Of a stretch of DNA of 64,000 nt, positions 36,904 through 45,256 are shown piece after piece; the stretch's first letter is position 1, and each line of letters opens with the position of its first letter. Origin of the DNA: Achromobacter pestifer. Its GTDB lineage: Bacteria; Pseudomonadota; Gammaproteobacteria; Burkholderiales; Burkholderiaceae_B. Position numbers and translations under genes: made by a program. Below the pieces are notes generated by a model. The model did not search any database. It saw only the letters and a list, made by a program, of their open reading frames with translations, and was not told where the DNA came from. The stretch covers positions 2,976,001-3,040,000 of the forward strand of contig NZ_CP053985.1 of the NCBI RefSeq assembly GCF_013267355.1, read 5' to 3'.

Positions 36904-37018
36904 GTCTATTCCTGTCTCGGGATGGGGTAAGCGGCGCGGCAGGGCGGCGGCGCTATCTACACAATATTAGCGCCATAGCGCCGACCCTGTTTTGCGGGGC
37001 GGTCCAAGGGGAACAACC

Positions 37019-38131
37019 CTATTTCATGCGCTGGTAACGGCCATCGTCCAGCCGGACGATACGGCCTTGCAGCTCCAGTTCGACCAACTGCGTCTGCAGG
37101 TCGGCGGTGTTCATTTCGCAGCGGGCCTGGATCGCGTCCAGGTGCAGCGGATCGTAGCCCAGCGCGTCGAGCACGGGGTGGTCAGGCAAGGTTTCCACGG
37201 CAGGGGGCTGGGCGCGCGCGGCCGGCGTCGGATCGCCGCCGAGCTCATCGGTGATGTCGCGGGCGGTTTCCACGAGCTTGGCCCCCTGGCGGATCAGCGC
37301 GTGGCAGCCGCGCGAAAGCGGCGAATGGATGGATCCGGGAATGGCGAAGACCTCGCGCCCGCCTTCGGCGGCCAGCCTGGCCGTGATCAGCGATCCGCTC
37401 TGGCGGGCGGCTTCCACCACCAGCACGCCGCGCGCCAGCCCCGCCACGATGCGGTTGCGCTTGGGGAAATGCTGCGGCAGCGCGCCCGTGCCCAGCGGCA
37501 GTTCCGACACCAGCGCGCCGTGCGCCGCGATGCGGTGCGCCAGGTCGCGATGCTTGGCGGGGTAGATGCGGTCTATGCCGGTGCCCATGACCGCCACCGT
37601 GCCGGCGCCTTCGGGGCCGGCGTCCAGCGCGCCTTCATGGGCCGCGCCGTCGATGCCTAGCGCCAGTCCGCTGACCACGCGCCAGCCGTGCGCGGCCAGA
37701 TGCCGGGCAAAGGCGCGGGCGTTTTCCTGGCCGCCGGGTGTGGCATTGCGCGCGCCCACCACCGCCAGCGAGGGACCCTGTAGAAAGGCCGGGTCGCCGG
37801 CCACATAGAGCAGGATGGGCGGGTCGGCGATGGTGAGCAGGCTTTGCGGATAGGTGGGATCGGCCAGCGTCAGGATATGCCGGCCGGGCGCGGCCACCCA
37901 TTCCAGCGCGCTGTCGACCTGCGCTGCCATCTCCGCCGGCATCGGGGCGGCCAGTTGCCGCGCCAGCGCCTCGGGCAAGTGGCGCGACAGCGCCGTGGCC
38001 CGTTGCGCATAGATCTGTTCCGGCAGGCCGAGCGCGCCCAGCAGTGTGCAGGCGGTGGCGGAGCCTATGTTCGGTTCCAGGGACAGGCGCAACCAGGCGG
38101 CCAGTTCGGAGGGGGATTGCGTGAGCGGCAT
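37019..38131 (-). CDS. dprA: DNA processing protein DprA
   Basis: Loads RecA on incoming single-stranded DNA in transformation. The 370-residue protein has a SAM-like N terminus, a Rossmann core with GARNATPGGQENAR, SGLALGIDGAAH and SGSLITARLA, and a C-terminal winged helix of the DML1 type. The ATG at 38131 is chosen over 38293, whose extra 54 residues are low-complexity Pro/Arg. It is divergent from def. Confidence 0.93.
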   Translation of the reverse strand: MPLTQSPSELAAWLRLSLEPNIGSATACTLLGALGLPEQIYAQRATALSRHLPEALARQLAAPMPAEMAAQVDSALEWVAAPGRHILTLADPTYPQSLLTIADPPILLYVAGDPAFLQGPSLAVVGARNATPGGQENARAFARHLAAHGWRVVSGLALGIDGAAHEGALDAGPEGAGTVAVMGTGIDRIYPAKHRDLAHRIAAHGALVSELPLGTGALPQHFPKRNRIVAGLARGVLVVEAARQSGSLITARLAAEGGREVFAIPGSIHSPLSRGCHALIRQGAKLVETARDITDELGGDPTPAARAQPPAVETLPDHPVLDALGYDPLHLDAIQARCEMNTADLQTQLVELELQGRIVRLDDGRYQRMK

Positions 38132-38347
38132 GAGGCGGGCGCGTAAGGGCGTCGGTGGTGCGAGAGTGTCGCATGCGGGGCGCGCGGTCGCGGGCCGGGG
38201 CGGACTGATTTGCCGCGCGGCGCGGCCAGGAAACCCCGGGGCACATGGCAATCCGGCCAATCCCGGGATTAGCCGAAAACTATTAGAAATCAAGAGTCTA
38301 ATGAATTAAACTCTTATGTAAACCTGACTACTGGCATTTCCCCCGCA

Positions 38348-38860
38348 ATGGCTTTACTTCCTATTCTTCGCTACCCGGACCCGCGCTTGCACAAAAAGGC
38401 CAAGCCGGTCGCCGAGGTCGACGACCGCATCCGCCAACTGGTGCGCGACATGGCCGAGACCATGTACGACGCGCCGGGCGTAGGCTTGGCCGCGACCCAG
38501 GTCGACGTGCATGAGCGCGTCGTCGTGATCGACGTGTCCGAGGAAAGCAACCAGCTGCTGGTCCTGATCAATCCCGAGATCACCTGGCACAGCGACGACT
38601 ACAAGATCTACGAAGAGGGTTGCCTGTCCGTGCCTGGCGTCTATGACGATGTCGAGCGCGCCTCCCGCATCCGCTGCAAGGCGTTGGACATCGACGGCAA
38701 GCCCTTCGAGTTCGAAGCCGACGGCCTGCTGGCCGTGTGCGTGCAGCACGAGCTCGACCATCTGGAAGGCAAGGTGTTCGTGGAATACCTGTCCAGCCTG
38801 AAGCAGAACCGCATCAAGACCAGGCTCAAGAAAGCCGAGCGCGAAGCGCTCCGCGCCTAA
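38348..38860 (+). CDS. def: Peptide deformylase
   Basis: Metalloenzyme that removes the formyl group from nascent proteins. The 170 residues carry all three motifs: GVGLAATQ (44-51), EGCLSVP with the metal Cys92, and HELDH (134-138) with the catalytic glutamate. It is upstream of fmt in the usual def-fmt pair. The 216-bp gap to dprA is AT-rich near the start and contains AAGAGT/ACTCTT arms (38292-38315) and AATCCCGGGATT (38259-38270). Confidence 0.97.
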   Translation: MALLPILRYPDPRLHKKAKPVAEVDDRIRQLVRDMAETMYDAPGVGLAATQVDVHERVVVIDVSEESNQLLVLINPEITWHSDDYKIYEEGCLSVPGVYDDVERASRIRCKALDIDGKPFEFEADGLLAVCVQHELDHLEGKVFVEYLSSLKQNRIKTRLKKAEREALRA

Positions 38861-38889
38861 AGTCTTTTTCCACTCCCTGGTCTTCTCCC

Positions 38890-39831
38890 ATGCGCCTAGT
38901 TTTTGCCGGCACGCCGGAATTCGCCCGTATCGCCTTTGACGCCCTGCGCGCCGCCGGCCATGAGATCCCGCTGGTCATGACCCAGCCCGACCGCCCGGCC
39001 GGGCGCGGGCTGAAGTTGACGCCCAGCCCGGTCAAGCAGGCGGCGTTGGACGCCGGCATCGAGGTCGCCCAGCCGCGCAGCCTGCGCCTGGACGGCCGCT
39101 ATCCCGAAGAAGCCAGCGAGGCCCAGGCCCTGTTGCAACGCGTGGCGCCCGACGTGATGGTGGTGGCGGCCTACGGCCTGATCCTGCCGCAGTGGGTGCT
39201 GGACCTGCCGCGCCTGGGCTGCCTGAACATCCATGCCAGCCTGCTGCCGCGCTGGCGCGGCGCCGCGCCCATCCAGCGCGCCATCGAAGCCGGCGACGCG
39301 CAGACCGGCGTGACCATCATGCAGATGGACCAGGGACTGGATACCGGCGACATGCTGCTGGAACGCGTGGTGCCCATAGGCGGCGACACGACCGCAGCCG
39401 AGCTGCACGATGCGCTGGCGCTGGCGGGCGGGGAAGCCATCGTCGCTGCCTTGGCGGCCCTGGCCCAGGGTGGCCTGACGCCGCGCAAGCAGCCGGAGGC
39501 GGGCGTGACCTATGCCGCCAAGCTCGACAAGGCCGAGGGCGCGCTCGACTGCACCCAGCCTGCCGAACTGCTGGCGCGCCGCGTGCGCGCCTTCAATCCC
39601 GTGCCGGGCGCCAGCATCCGCCTGCCCGGCCTGGCAGACCCGGTGAAGGTCTGGCGCGCGCAGGCGCTGGATGAGGCCGCCACGGCCGCGCCCGGCAGCG
39701 TGCTGCGCGCCGAGGCTGCCGGCATCGATATCGCCACTGGCAGCGGCGTGCTACGCCTGTTGGAACTGCAGAAAGCGGGCGGCAAGCGCCAGCCCGTGGA
39801 TGTGTTCGTGCGGGGCTGGCAGCCGGCCTGA
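38890..39831 (+). CDS. fmt: Methionyl-tRNA formyltransferase
   Basis: Formylates initiator Met-tRNA. The 313-residue protein has an N-terminal formyltransferase domain with [23 protein letters not shown] and the catalytic Asp in [12 protein letters not shown], and a C-terminal OB-like domain. The start at 38890 lies 29 bp after def. A frame reaching back into def is spurious. It ends in a GC-rich hairpin shared with the convergent gene. Confidence 0.97.
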   Translation: MRLVFAGTPEFARIAFDALRAAGHEIPLVMTQPDRPAGRGLKLTPSPVKQAALDAGIEVAQPRSLRLDGRYPEEASEAQALLQRVAPDVMVVAAYGLILPQWVLDLPRLGCLNIHASLLPRWRGAAPIQRAIEAGDAQTGVTIMQMDQGLDTGDMLLERVVPIGGDTTAAELHDALALAGGEAIVAALAALAQGGLTPRKQPEAGVTYAAKLDKAEGALDCTQPAELLARRVRAFNPVPGASIRLPGLADPVKVWRAQALDEAATAAPGSVLRAEAAGIDIATGSGVLRLLELQKAGGKRQPVDVFVRGWQPA

Positions 39832-39836
39832 ACCCG

Positions 39837-39856
39837 CCGGGGCCAGGCGGCCCCGG
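39837..39856. terminator. Hairpin between convergent fmt and flavoprotein genes
   Basis: Perfect 8-bp arms CCGGGGCC and GGCCCCGG around AGGC are followed by GATCTTTC. It is positioned to stop transcripts from both sides. Confidence 0.65.
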
Positions 39857-39865
39857 GATCTTTCA

Positions 39866-40492
39866 TCAATACAAAGTGCTGGCCACGCGGGCAGGCAGTT
39901 CGCGGTCATAGGTGACGCCGTCGAAGGTGCCCGCCGTCAGGTCCGACAAGATACGGCCCACGCTGGGCAGCGCGGTGCGCGGCACCTGTGCCGCCGGATC
40001 CCATAGCTTGGCGCGCAGCAAGGCGCGCGAACACTGGAAGTACACGGTGTGCACGTCCACCACCAGCACCGAGCGCGGCAGCTTGCCGTCCATCTCGAAG
40101 CGCGCCAGCAGCGCAGGGTCCACGCTGATGCGTGCCGCGCCGTTGACCCGCAGGGTCTCGCCCACCCCTGGCACCAGGAACAGCAGCGCGACCCGCGGAT
40201 CGGCCAGGATGTTGCGCAGGCTGTCGATGCGGTTGTTGCCGCGGCGGTCCGGCAGCAGCAGCGTCTTGTCGTCCTCCACCACCACGAAGCCGGCGGGATC
40301 GCCGCGCGGCGAAGCGTCCAAGCCATCGGGGCCCGCGGTGGCCAGCACCGCGAAAGGCGCCGCCTCGATGAAGGCGCGGTAGTGCGGATGCACGTGATCC
40401 ACTTCCTTCTTGATGGAGGCTTCGCCGGATGCGCCATACAGCGCCTGCAAGGCGTCTGCGTCGGTGACCAGATGGGCGGGATCGATGTGCAT
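39866..40492 (-). CDS. Pyridoxamine 5'-phosphate oxidase-family flavoprotein
   Basis: The 208-residue protein has a split-barrel FMN-binding domain of the PNPOx-like type. The segment ATAGPDGLDASPRGDPAGFV, followed by the RRGNNRIDSLRNILADPRVALLFLVPG block, marks the MSMEG_1061-like subgroup. Its substrate is unknown. It lies 17 bp downstream of the HAD phosphatase gene on the same strand. Confidence 0.85.
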   Translation of the reverse strand: MHIDPAHLVTDADALQALYGASGEASIKKEVDHVHPHYRAFIEAAPFAVLATAGPDGLDASPRGDPAGFVVVEDDKTLLLPDRRGNNRIDSLRNILADPRVALLFLVPGVGETLRVNGAARISVDPALLARFEMDGKLPRSVLVVDVHTVYFQCSRALLRAKLWDPAAQVPRTALPSVGRILSDLTAGTFDGVTYDRELPARVASTLY

Positions 40493-40509
40493 GGCTTCGG
40501 GTTCCAGGT

Positions 40510-41136
40510 TCAGGCCAGCGCGGCTGGCAAGTCGGCAACGGTCAGGAACAGCTCGTCGGGGCCGCGTTCGCGCAGTGCCTCGACATGGTTATAACCCCAG
40601 GCGACGGAACCGATGCGCACGCCGGCCTTGCGGGCGGCGTCGATGTCGCGCATTTCGTCGCCCACCAGCAGGAAGCGCTCGGGGGCGGTGCCGTGCTGTT
40701 TGAGCAAGCGGTCGATCTTGGCGGATTTGCCGAACAGGTCGGTGCCGCATTCGTAATCGTCGAACAGGGCGGCGGTTTCCGCGCCCAGCACGCGCTGCAC
40801 GTTCTCGATGGAGTTCGAGCTGACCACCGCCAGGCGCAGCCCGCTCGTCTTCAGGCGCGCCAGCGCATCGGGGATGCCGTCGAACAGGTGCACGCTGGGA
40901 TCGATCTCCTGCATCAGCGTGCGCACGTGCGCCATGATGGCCGGCAGCTTCCACAGCGGAATGCCGAGGAATTTGAGAATCTCGGCGGCGTCGCGGTGCC
41001 GCAGCTGGTCGCGTTCGGAAGCGTCGATCTTGCGGAAGCCGTATTTGTCGGCCACCGTGTTCAGGATGGAGTTGAACCATGGCATGGTGTCGGCCAGGGT
41101 GCCATCGAAATCAAAAGCGGCGATGTCGTATTTCAA
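40510..41136 (-). CDS. HAD-family hydrolase (phosphoglycolate phosphatase-like)
   Basis: The 208-residue HAD phosphatase has a helical cap: nucleophile motif FDFDGTLADTM, motif II VVSSN, and the late acidic motif VGDEMRDIDAARKAGV. These match Gph-like enzymes, but the true substrate is not evident. It is part of a probable operon with the flavoprotein gene downstream; the SnoaL-like gene at 41188 is 51 bp upstream. Confidence 0.87.
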   Translation of the reverse strand: MKYDIAAFDFDGTLADTMPWFNSILNTVADKYGFRKIDASERDQLRHRDAAEILKFLGIPLWKLPAIMAHVRTLMQEIDPSVHLFDGIPDALARLKTSGLRLAVVSSNSIENVQRVLGAETAALFDDYECGTDLFGKSAKIDRLLKQHGTAPERFLLVGDEMRDIDAARKAGVRIGSVAWGYNHVEALRERGPDELFLTVADLPAALA

Positions 41137-41187
41137 GTCGCGGATCTCTAGAGCCTGTTGATACGGAAAGATGGCTTGCGCGGGCCC

Positions 41188-41754
41188 TTAGATGCCGTTC
41201 GGGTGCAGCAGATAGTGCACGACGGGAGCCAGGCCTTCGAGCGGCGGCGCGCCGGCCACGACGCGGGCGGCGCTGGTCCAGGGATAGTCCAGCCCCAGCA
41301 GCCAGCCGAACACCGCTTCGGTGTCGTGCGCGGGCAGCGTTACCATGGTTTCGATGGTGATGACGAGATTGCTGGCGCGATAGGGCTCCGGCTGGAACTC
41401 CCAGTCATAGCGGCCACAGCCCACGCGGACGTTGCCCGTGGCCTTTTCCGTCATGCCCACGATCCAGTCGCACTGGTAGGCGGGCAGGCGCGCGCCTGCC
41501 TCGGGCCGCGCCAGGTAGAAGGTGTAGACGTTTTCGTAGGTCTGGCCGAACTTGCGCACCAGCGTGTCGGCAATGGCGGCCAGGCCGTGCGACTCGGGCG
41601 GAAAGGCGATGGCCTGCGTGCGCAAGGCCATCTTCAGCACCGCGTCCGGCGCGAACGCGCGCGCCATGTAGTGCGGGCGGTTCTCGTCCTTGGCGTGAAA
41701 GTAGTCGCGCAGTACGGACTCGGTGCTGGCGGGAGTCAACGCATGGGTGGGCAT
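41188..41754 (-). CDS. SnoaL/NTF2-like hypothetical protein
   Basis: The 188-residue protein has a cone-like NTF2 fold pattern at its N terminus (VLRDYFHAKDENRPHYMARAFAPDAVL), which resembles polyketide-cyclase/SnoaL proteins. I do not recognise a specific function. The ATG at 41754 is chosen; the longer frame overlaps the LOG gene. It follows the LOG gene by 37 bp on the same strand. Confidence 0.75.
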   Translation of the reverse strand: MPTHALTPASTESVLRDYFHAKDENRPHYMARAFAPDAVLKMALRTQAIAFPPESHGLAAIADTLVRKFGQTYENVYTFYLARPEAGARLPAYQCDWIVGMTEKATGNVRVGCGRYDWEFQPEPYRASNLVITIETMVTLPAHDTEAVFGWLLGLDYPWTSAARVVAGAPPLEGLAPVVHYLLHPNGI

Positions 41755-41791
41755 TGCGGGGCTTCCGTGGTGGTCTGGTGGAGGGATGACG

Positions 41792-42379
41792 TCAGGCCTT
41801 GATCTGTTCGAACCACTTCGAGACATTGGGCGGTTCGTACATGGCGTAGCGGTCCAGCAGCAAAGCAGGGTCCTCTTCCACCACCAGCATGTCGCGATGC
41901 TGGGGGCGGATGAATTCTTCCTCGACCGCATGGTCCACGAACTGGACCAGCGCGTCGTAGTAGCCGGCGATGTTCAGCAGGCCGCAGGGCTTCTGGTGCA
42001 TGTTCAATTGCGCCCAGGTCCAGACCTCGAAGAACTCTTCCAGCGTGCCCGCGCCGCCTGGCAGCGCGATGAAGCCGTCGGCCTTTTCCATCATCATGGC
42101 CTTGCGCTCGTGCATGTTCTGCACCAGATGCAGTTCGGTCAGGCCGCGGTGTGCCTGCTCCTTCTTCATCAGCAGTTCCGGGATCACGCCGATCACGCGG
42201 CCGCCGCCGGCCAGTACTTCATTGGCCACCACGCCCATGATGCCCACGACCGAACCGCCGTACACCAGTCCAAGATCGCGCCGCACCAGTTCGCGAGCCA
42301 GCACGCGAGCCTGTTCCACGTAATCCGGTCGGGCGCCGGGGTTCGAGCCGCAATACACGCAAATGTTCTTCAGAGTCAT
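41792..42379 (-). CDS. LOG-family (TIGR00730) nucleotide-processing protein
   Basis: The 195-residue Rossmann-fold protein has the PGGxGTxxE signature (PGGAGTLEE). The family includes cytokinin-activating phosphoribohydrolases and is often misnamed lysine decarboxylase. The ATG at 42379 gives the typical start (KNICVYCGSNPG). The physiological substrate is probably a nucleoside monophosphate, by family. Confidence 0.92.
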   Translation of the reverse strand: MTLKNICVYCGSNPGARPDYVEQARVLARELVRRDLGLVYGGSVVGIMGVVANEVLAGGGRVIGVIPELLMKKEQAHRGLTELHLVQNMHERKAMMMEKADGFIALPGGAGTLEEFFEVWTWAQLNMHQKPCGLLNIAGYYDALVQFVDHAVEEEFIRPQHRDMLVVEEDPALLLDRYAMYEPPNVSKWFEQIKA

Positions 42380-42473
42380 AGATCTTCGGGTGATGCCTGT
42401 TCCCGTTACAGATTGCGTCACGGGATTCCGGGAAGCCCATAGTTTACGCAACAAGCGCCTGGGCGCCCGGCCG

Positions 42474-42884
42474 CTACGCGCGGGGTGCGGAAACGCCGCG
42501 CCTGGATTGGCTCGCGTCGTGGCGGCGCGCCGCCGCGTCCAGCGCCGCATGATGGGTCTCGGCCCAGCGGTCCAGCGCGATCAAGGCCACGTTCAGGGAC
42601 TGACCCAGTTCGCTCAGCCGGTAGCTCACGTGCGGCGGCACGGTGCCCAGGTCTTCGCGCAGCACCAGGCCGTGGCGTTCCAGCTCCCTGAGCGTCTGCG
42701 TCATGACCTTTTGCGAGATCCCGTCCAGCCGGCGCAGCAGCTCGTTGTTGCGCAGGGGGCCGTGTTCCAGCGCGGGCAGGATCAGCGGAACCCACTTGCC
42801 TGCGATCAGTTCCAGGGCGCGGCGCGACGGGCACGAGGCGTCGAACACGTCGCCTGCGGGCGACAGCGTGGTCATTTTTTTCAT
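42474..42884 (-). CDS. HxlR-family transcriptional regulator
   Basis: The 136-residue winged-helix protein has the HxlR signature: CPSRRALELIAGKWVPLIL, GPLRNNELLRRLDGISQKVMTQTLRELE and the wing DLGTVPPHVSYRLSELG. A cysteine near residue 18 (DASCPS) matches the redox-reactive position in several HxlR proteins. It is divergent from a SugE-type exporter gene with an inverted repeat between them that includes its own start codon. Confidence 0.9.
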   Translation of the reverse strand: MKKMTTLSPAGDVFDASCPSRRALELIAGKWVPLILPALEHGPLRNNELLRRLDGISQKVMTQTLRELERHGLVLREDLGTVPPHVSYRLSELGQSLNVALIALDRWAETHHAALDAAARRHDASQSRRGVSAPRA

Positions 42885-42922
42885 AGTTACCTAAAGGTGC
42901 GTACTTGTCTCTGGGTAACTAT
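42883..42922. promoter_or_regulatory. Inverted repeat operator candidate between hxlR-like and sugE-like genes
   Basis: Perfect 9-bp arms ATAGTTACC (42883-42891) and GGTAACTAT (42914-42922) are separated by 22 bp, centre-to-centre 31 bp or about three helical turns. The left arm covers the first two bases of the regulator start codon. The right arm lies 43 bp before the exporter start. Confidence 0.6.
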
Positions 42923-42965
42923 AGCCTCTACGCTAGCCGTTCCCTAGTCCTGGCAGGAGGCCGAG

Positions 42966-43283
42966 ATGGCCTGGTTGATTCTGGTCGCCGCGAGCGCGGT
43001 CGAAATCGTGATGGCGCTGGCCTTGAAGTACGCGGACGGCTGGACGCGCTTGTGGCCCAGCGTGATCGGCATCGCCGCCGCGCTGGGCAGCGTTTTCCTG
43101 TTGACGCTGGCGATGAAGCAGCTGCCCGCGGGCACGGCGTATGCCATCTGGACCGGCATCGGGTCCGTGGGCATTACCGTGCTGGGGATCATGCTGTTCG
43201 GGGATTCGCCGTCCGCCGCGCGCCTGCTGTGCATTGCGCTGATCGTGGGTGGGGTGGCGGGGCTCAAGCTGTTGGAAGCCTGA
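42966..43283 (+). CDS. sugE: SMR-family transporter (SugE/Gdx-like)
   Basis: The 105-residue inner-membrane protein has four helices. The essential Glu13 of the family is present (ASAVEIVMALALKY), and GTAYAIWTGIGSVGITVLG matches the SugE/Gdx branch, which exports guanidinium or quaternary ammonium compounds. A GGAGG lies 4-5 nt before the ATG. It is probably controlled by the divergent HxlR regulator. The symbol is by similarity; the substrate is not proven. Confidence 0.88.
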   Translation: MAWLILVAASAVEIVMALALKYADGWTRLWPSVIGIAAALGSVFLLTLAMKQLPAGTAYAIWTGIGSVGITVLGIMLFGDSPSAARLLCIALIVGGVAGLKLLEA

Positions 43284-43287
43284 GCCG

Positions 43288-43311
43288 CGCGCGCGGCAGG
43301 CGCCGCGCGCG
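43288..43311. terminator. GC hairpin between convergent sugE-like and rimO genes
   Basis: Ten-bp arms of alternating GC close on AGGC within the 37-bp gap between two convergent genes. No T-run follows, so termination is only likely. Confidence 0.45.
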
Positions 43312-43320
43312 GGACCGGGC

Positions 43321-44754
43321 TCAGATCGCGTCGGCCCAGAGGTCGTATTCGTCGGAATCGGTGACGCGGGCGCGCACCAGGTCGCCCGCCTTCAGCGGCT
43401 TGTCGGAACTGACGTAGACACAGCCGTCGATCTCGGGCGCATCGGCGCTGCTGCGGCCCACGGCGCCGTCTTCGTCCACTTCGTCGATCAGCACGTCGAT
43501 CTCGCGGCCCACCTTCCTGGCCAGGCGGGCGGCGGAGATCGATTGCTGCAGTTCCATGAAGCGTTCCCAGCGCTCTTGCTTGACCTCGTCCGGCACCGGA
43601 TTGTCCAGCAGGTTGGCAGGCGCTCCTTCCACCGGCGAATACTGGAAACAGCCCACGCGGTCCAGCTGCGCTTCCTGCATCCAGTCCAGCAGGTACTGGA
43701 AGTCTTCCTCGGTTTCGCCGGGGAAGCCGACGATGAAGGTCGAGCGTATCGTCAGGTCCGGGCAGATCTCGCGCCAGCGCTTGATGCGGGCCAGGGTCTT
43801 GTCCTCGAAGGCGGGGCGCTTCATGGCCTTCAGGATGCGCGGGCTGGCGTGCTGGAACGGGATGTCCAGGTAGGGCAGGATCTTGCCTTCGGCCATCAGC
43901 GGAATGACTTCGTCCACGTGCGGGTACGGATACACGTAGTGCAGGCGCGTCCACACGCCCATTTCGGACAAGGCCATACAGAGCTCGGTCATGCGGGTCT
44001 TCACCGGGCGGCCGTTCCAGAAGCCGCTGCGGTACTTCACGTCCACGCCATAGGCGCTGGTGTCCTGCGAGATCACCAGCAATTCCTTCACGCCCGCCTT
44101 GACCAGGCGCTCGGCCTCGCTCAGCACGTCGCCCACCGGTCGGCTGACCAGGTCGCCGCGCATCGACGGGATGATGCAGAAGCTGCAGCGGTGATTACAG
44201 CCTTCCGAGATCTTCAGATAGGCGTAGTGGCGCGGCGTGAGCTTGATGCCTTGCGGCGGCACCAGGTCCAGGTAGGGGTTGTGGTCCTTCTTGGGCGGTG
44301 CGGCCTGGTGCACTGCGCGCACCACCTCTTCGTATTGCTGCGGGCCGGTCACGGCCAGCACGCTGGGGTGCACGTCGCGGATCACCGATTCCTCGACGCC
44401 CATGCAGCCGGTCACGATGACCTTGCCGTTCTCGGCGAGGGCTTCGCCGATGGCCTCCAGCGATTCCGCCTTGGCGCTGTCGATGAAGCCACAGGTATTG
44501 ACGACGACCACGTCCGCGTCGTTGTACTCGGGCGTGACTTCGTACCCTTCGGTGCGCAGTTGGGTCAGGATGCGTTCGGAGTCGACCAGGGCTTTGGGAC
44601 AGCCCAGGGAGACGAACCCCACGCGCGGGGTTCGGCCGTCGGCGTTGGCGGCGGCGATGGTGTCGGCCAGGGTGGAGGCGGCCGCCGCGTTCGCGTCAGC
44701 GCTGTTGGCCTTGCCGGGGCCCTTGCCAGGCCGGGAGGTTTCGAGGATTTCCAA
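43321..44754 (-). CDS. rimO: Ribosomal protein S12 methylthiotransferase RimO
   Basis: Radical-SAM enzyme that adds a methylthio group to the conserved aspartate of ribosomal protein S12. The 477 residues have an N-terminal MTTase domain with [14 protein letters not shown], the radical-SAM motif CNHRCSFC and a C-terminal TRAM domain. It is about 35 residues longer than E. coli RimO because of an Ala/Asp-rich N-terminal extension before the conserved part; a later start is possible but no better site was seen. Confidence 0.93.
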   Translation of the reverse strand: MEILETSRPGKGPGKANSADANAAAASTLADTIAAANADGRTPRVGFVSLGCPKALVDSERILTQLRTEGYEVTPEYNDADVVVVNTCGFIDSAKAESLEAIGEALAENGKVIVTGCMGVEESVIRDVHPSVLAVTGPQQYEEVVRAVHQAAPPKKDHNPYLDLVPPQGIKLTPRHYAYLKISEGCNHRCSFCIIPSMRGDLVSRPVGDVLSEAERLVKAGVKELLVISQDTSAYGVDVKYRSGFWNGRPVKTRMTELCMALSEMGVWTRLHYVYPYPHVDEVIPLMAEGKILPYLDIPFQHASPRILKAMKRPAFEDKTLARIKRWREICPDLTIRSTFIVGFPGETEEDFQYLLDWMQEAQLDRVGCFQYSPVEGAPANLLDNPVPDEVKQERWERFMELQQSISAARLARKVGREIDVLIDEVDEDGAVGRSSADAPEIDGCVYVSSDKPLKAGDLVRARVTDSDEYDLWADAI

Positions 44755-44837
44755 TGTCGTTCACCAAAAAATCGCGCGGCGAGCGTGTCGCGCGGCGGAT
44801 GTGTTGTTCGTGTCGGGGGAGGCCGGGGCGGCAGGCC

Positions 44838-45095
44838 TCAAGATTCAGCGTGTTCGTTGGCGCGCCAGGGGGGCAGTTCTCGCAAGGTCTCGGGGTGCAG
44901 CATGGCTACCTGCAGCAGGGTCTTCGCCGCGCCCGAGGGGGTGCGCCGTCCTTGCTCCCAATCTTGCAGCGTGCGTACGCTCACGCCCAGCAGTTCAGCG
45001 AAATCCGTTTGCGGCAGGCCCACGCGGTTGCGTGCTTCGCTGATATGCGACGCCTGCCACGATGCGCCGCGCGCCGTCGGGGCAGCATTCTTCAT
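44838..45095 (-). CDS. XRE-family HTH regulator (HigA/NadS-like, orphan)
   Basis: The 85-residue protein is mainly a Cro/CI helix-turn-helix (about 30-75: GLPQTDFAELLGVSVRTLQDWEQGRRTPSGAAKTLL). It resembles antitoxins of the HigA or NadS type, but no toxin gene is on either side: RimO lies downstream and a 161-bp gap then a histidine kinase lie upstream. A palindrome overlapping a TATAAT upstream suggests autoregulation. Confidence 0.82.
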   Translation of the reverse strand: MKNAAPTARGASWQASHISEARNRVGLPQTDFAELLGVSVRTLQDWEQGRRTPSGAAKTLLQVAMLHPETLRELPPWRANEHAES

Positions 45096-45182
45096 GGCTC
45101 TTCAAAAGTCGGGTGGCGCCTGCTTAGGGCGTCCCTGGGGGTCAGGCCTTCGTACCATGATGGCGAAGAAGGCGAATTTTTG

Positions 45183-45201
45183 ATTATACGGCATTGCCGT
45201 A
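45183..45201 (-). promoter_or_regulatory. Promoter -10 overlapped by a perfect palindrome, upstream of the XRE gene
   Basis: On the minus strand TATAAT (45188-45183) overlaps TACGGCA-A-TGCCGTA (45201-45187), a dyad with 7-bp arms. A repressor bound there would block RNA polymerase. The site is about 88-106 bp upstream of the XRE start. A consensus -35 at 17 bp is not visible. Confidence 0.55.
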
Positions 45202-45256
45202 GGTCAAGTGGGGGCGCGCTCGTCCGATGTAGCCGCGGCATCGCAGGGGCACCGTT

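Noticed and set aside
42923..42965. A guanidine riboswitch upstream of the SugE/Gdx-like gene.
   Set aside because: The leader is too short and lacks a recognisable ykkC-type fold; the HxlR inverted repeat explains control better.
45102..45158. An 18-codon open frame (ATG to TGA) just upstream of the XRE gene as a leader peptide or toxin remnant.
   Set aside because: No ribosome-binding site, low-complexity Arg/Pro content and no match to known toxins; too short to support.
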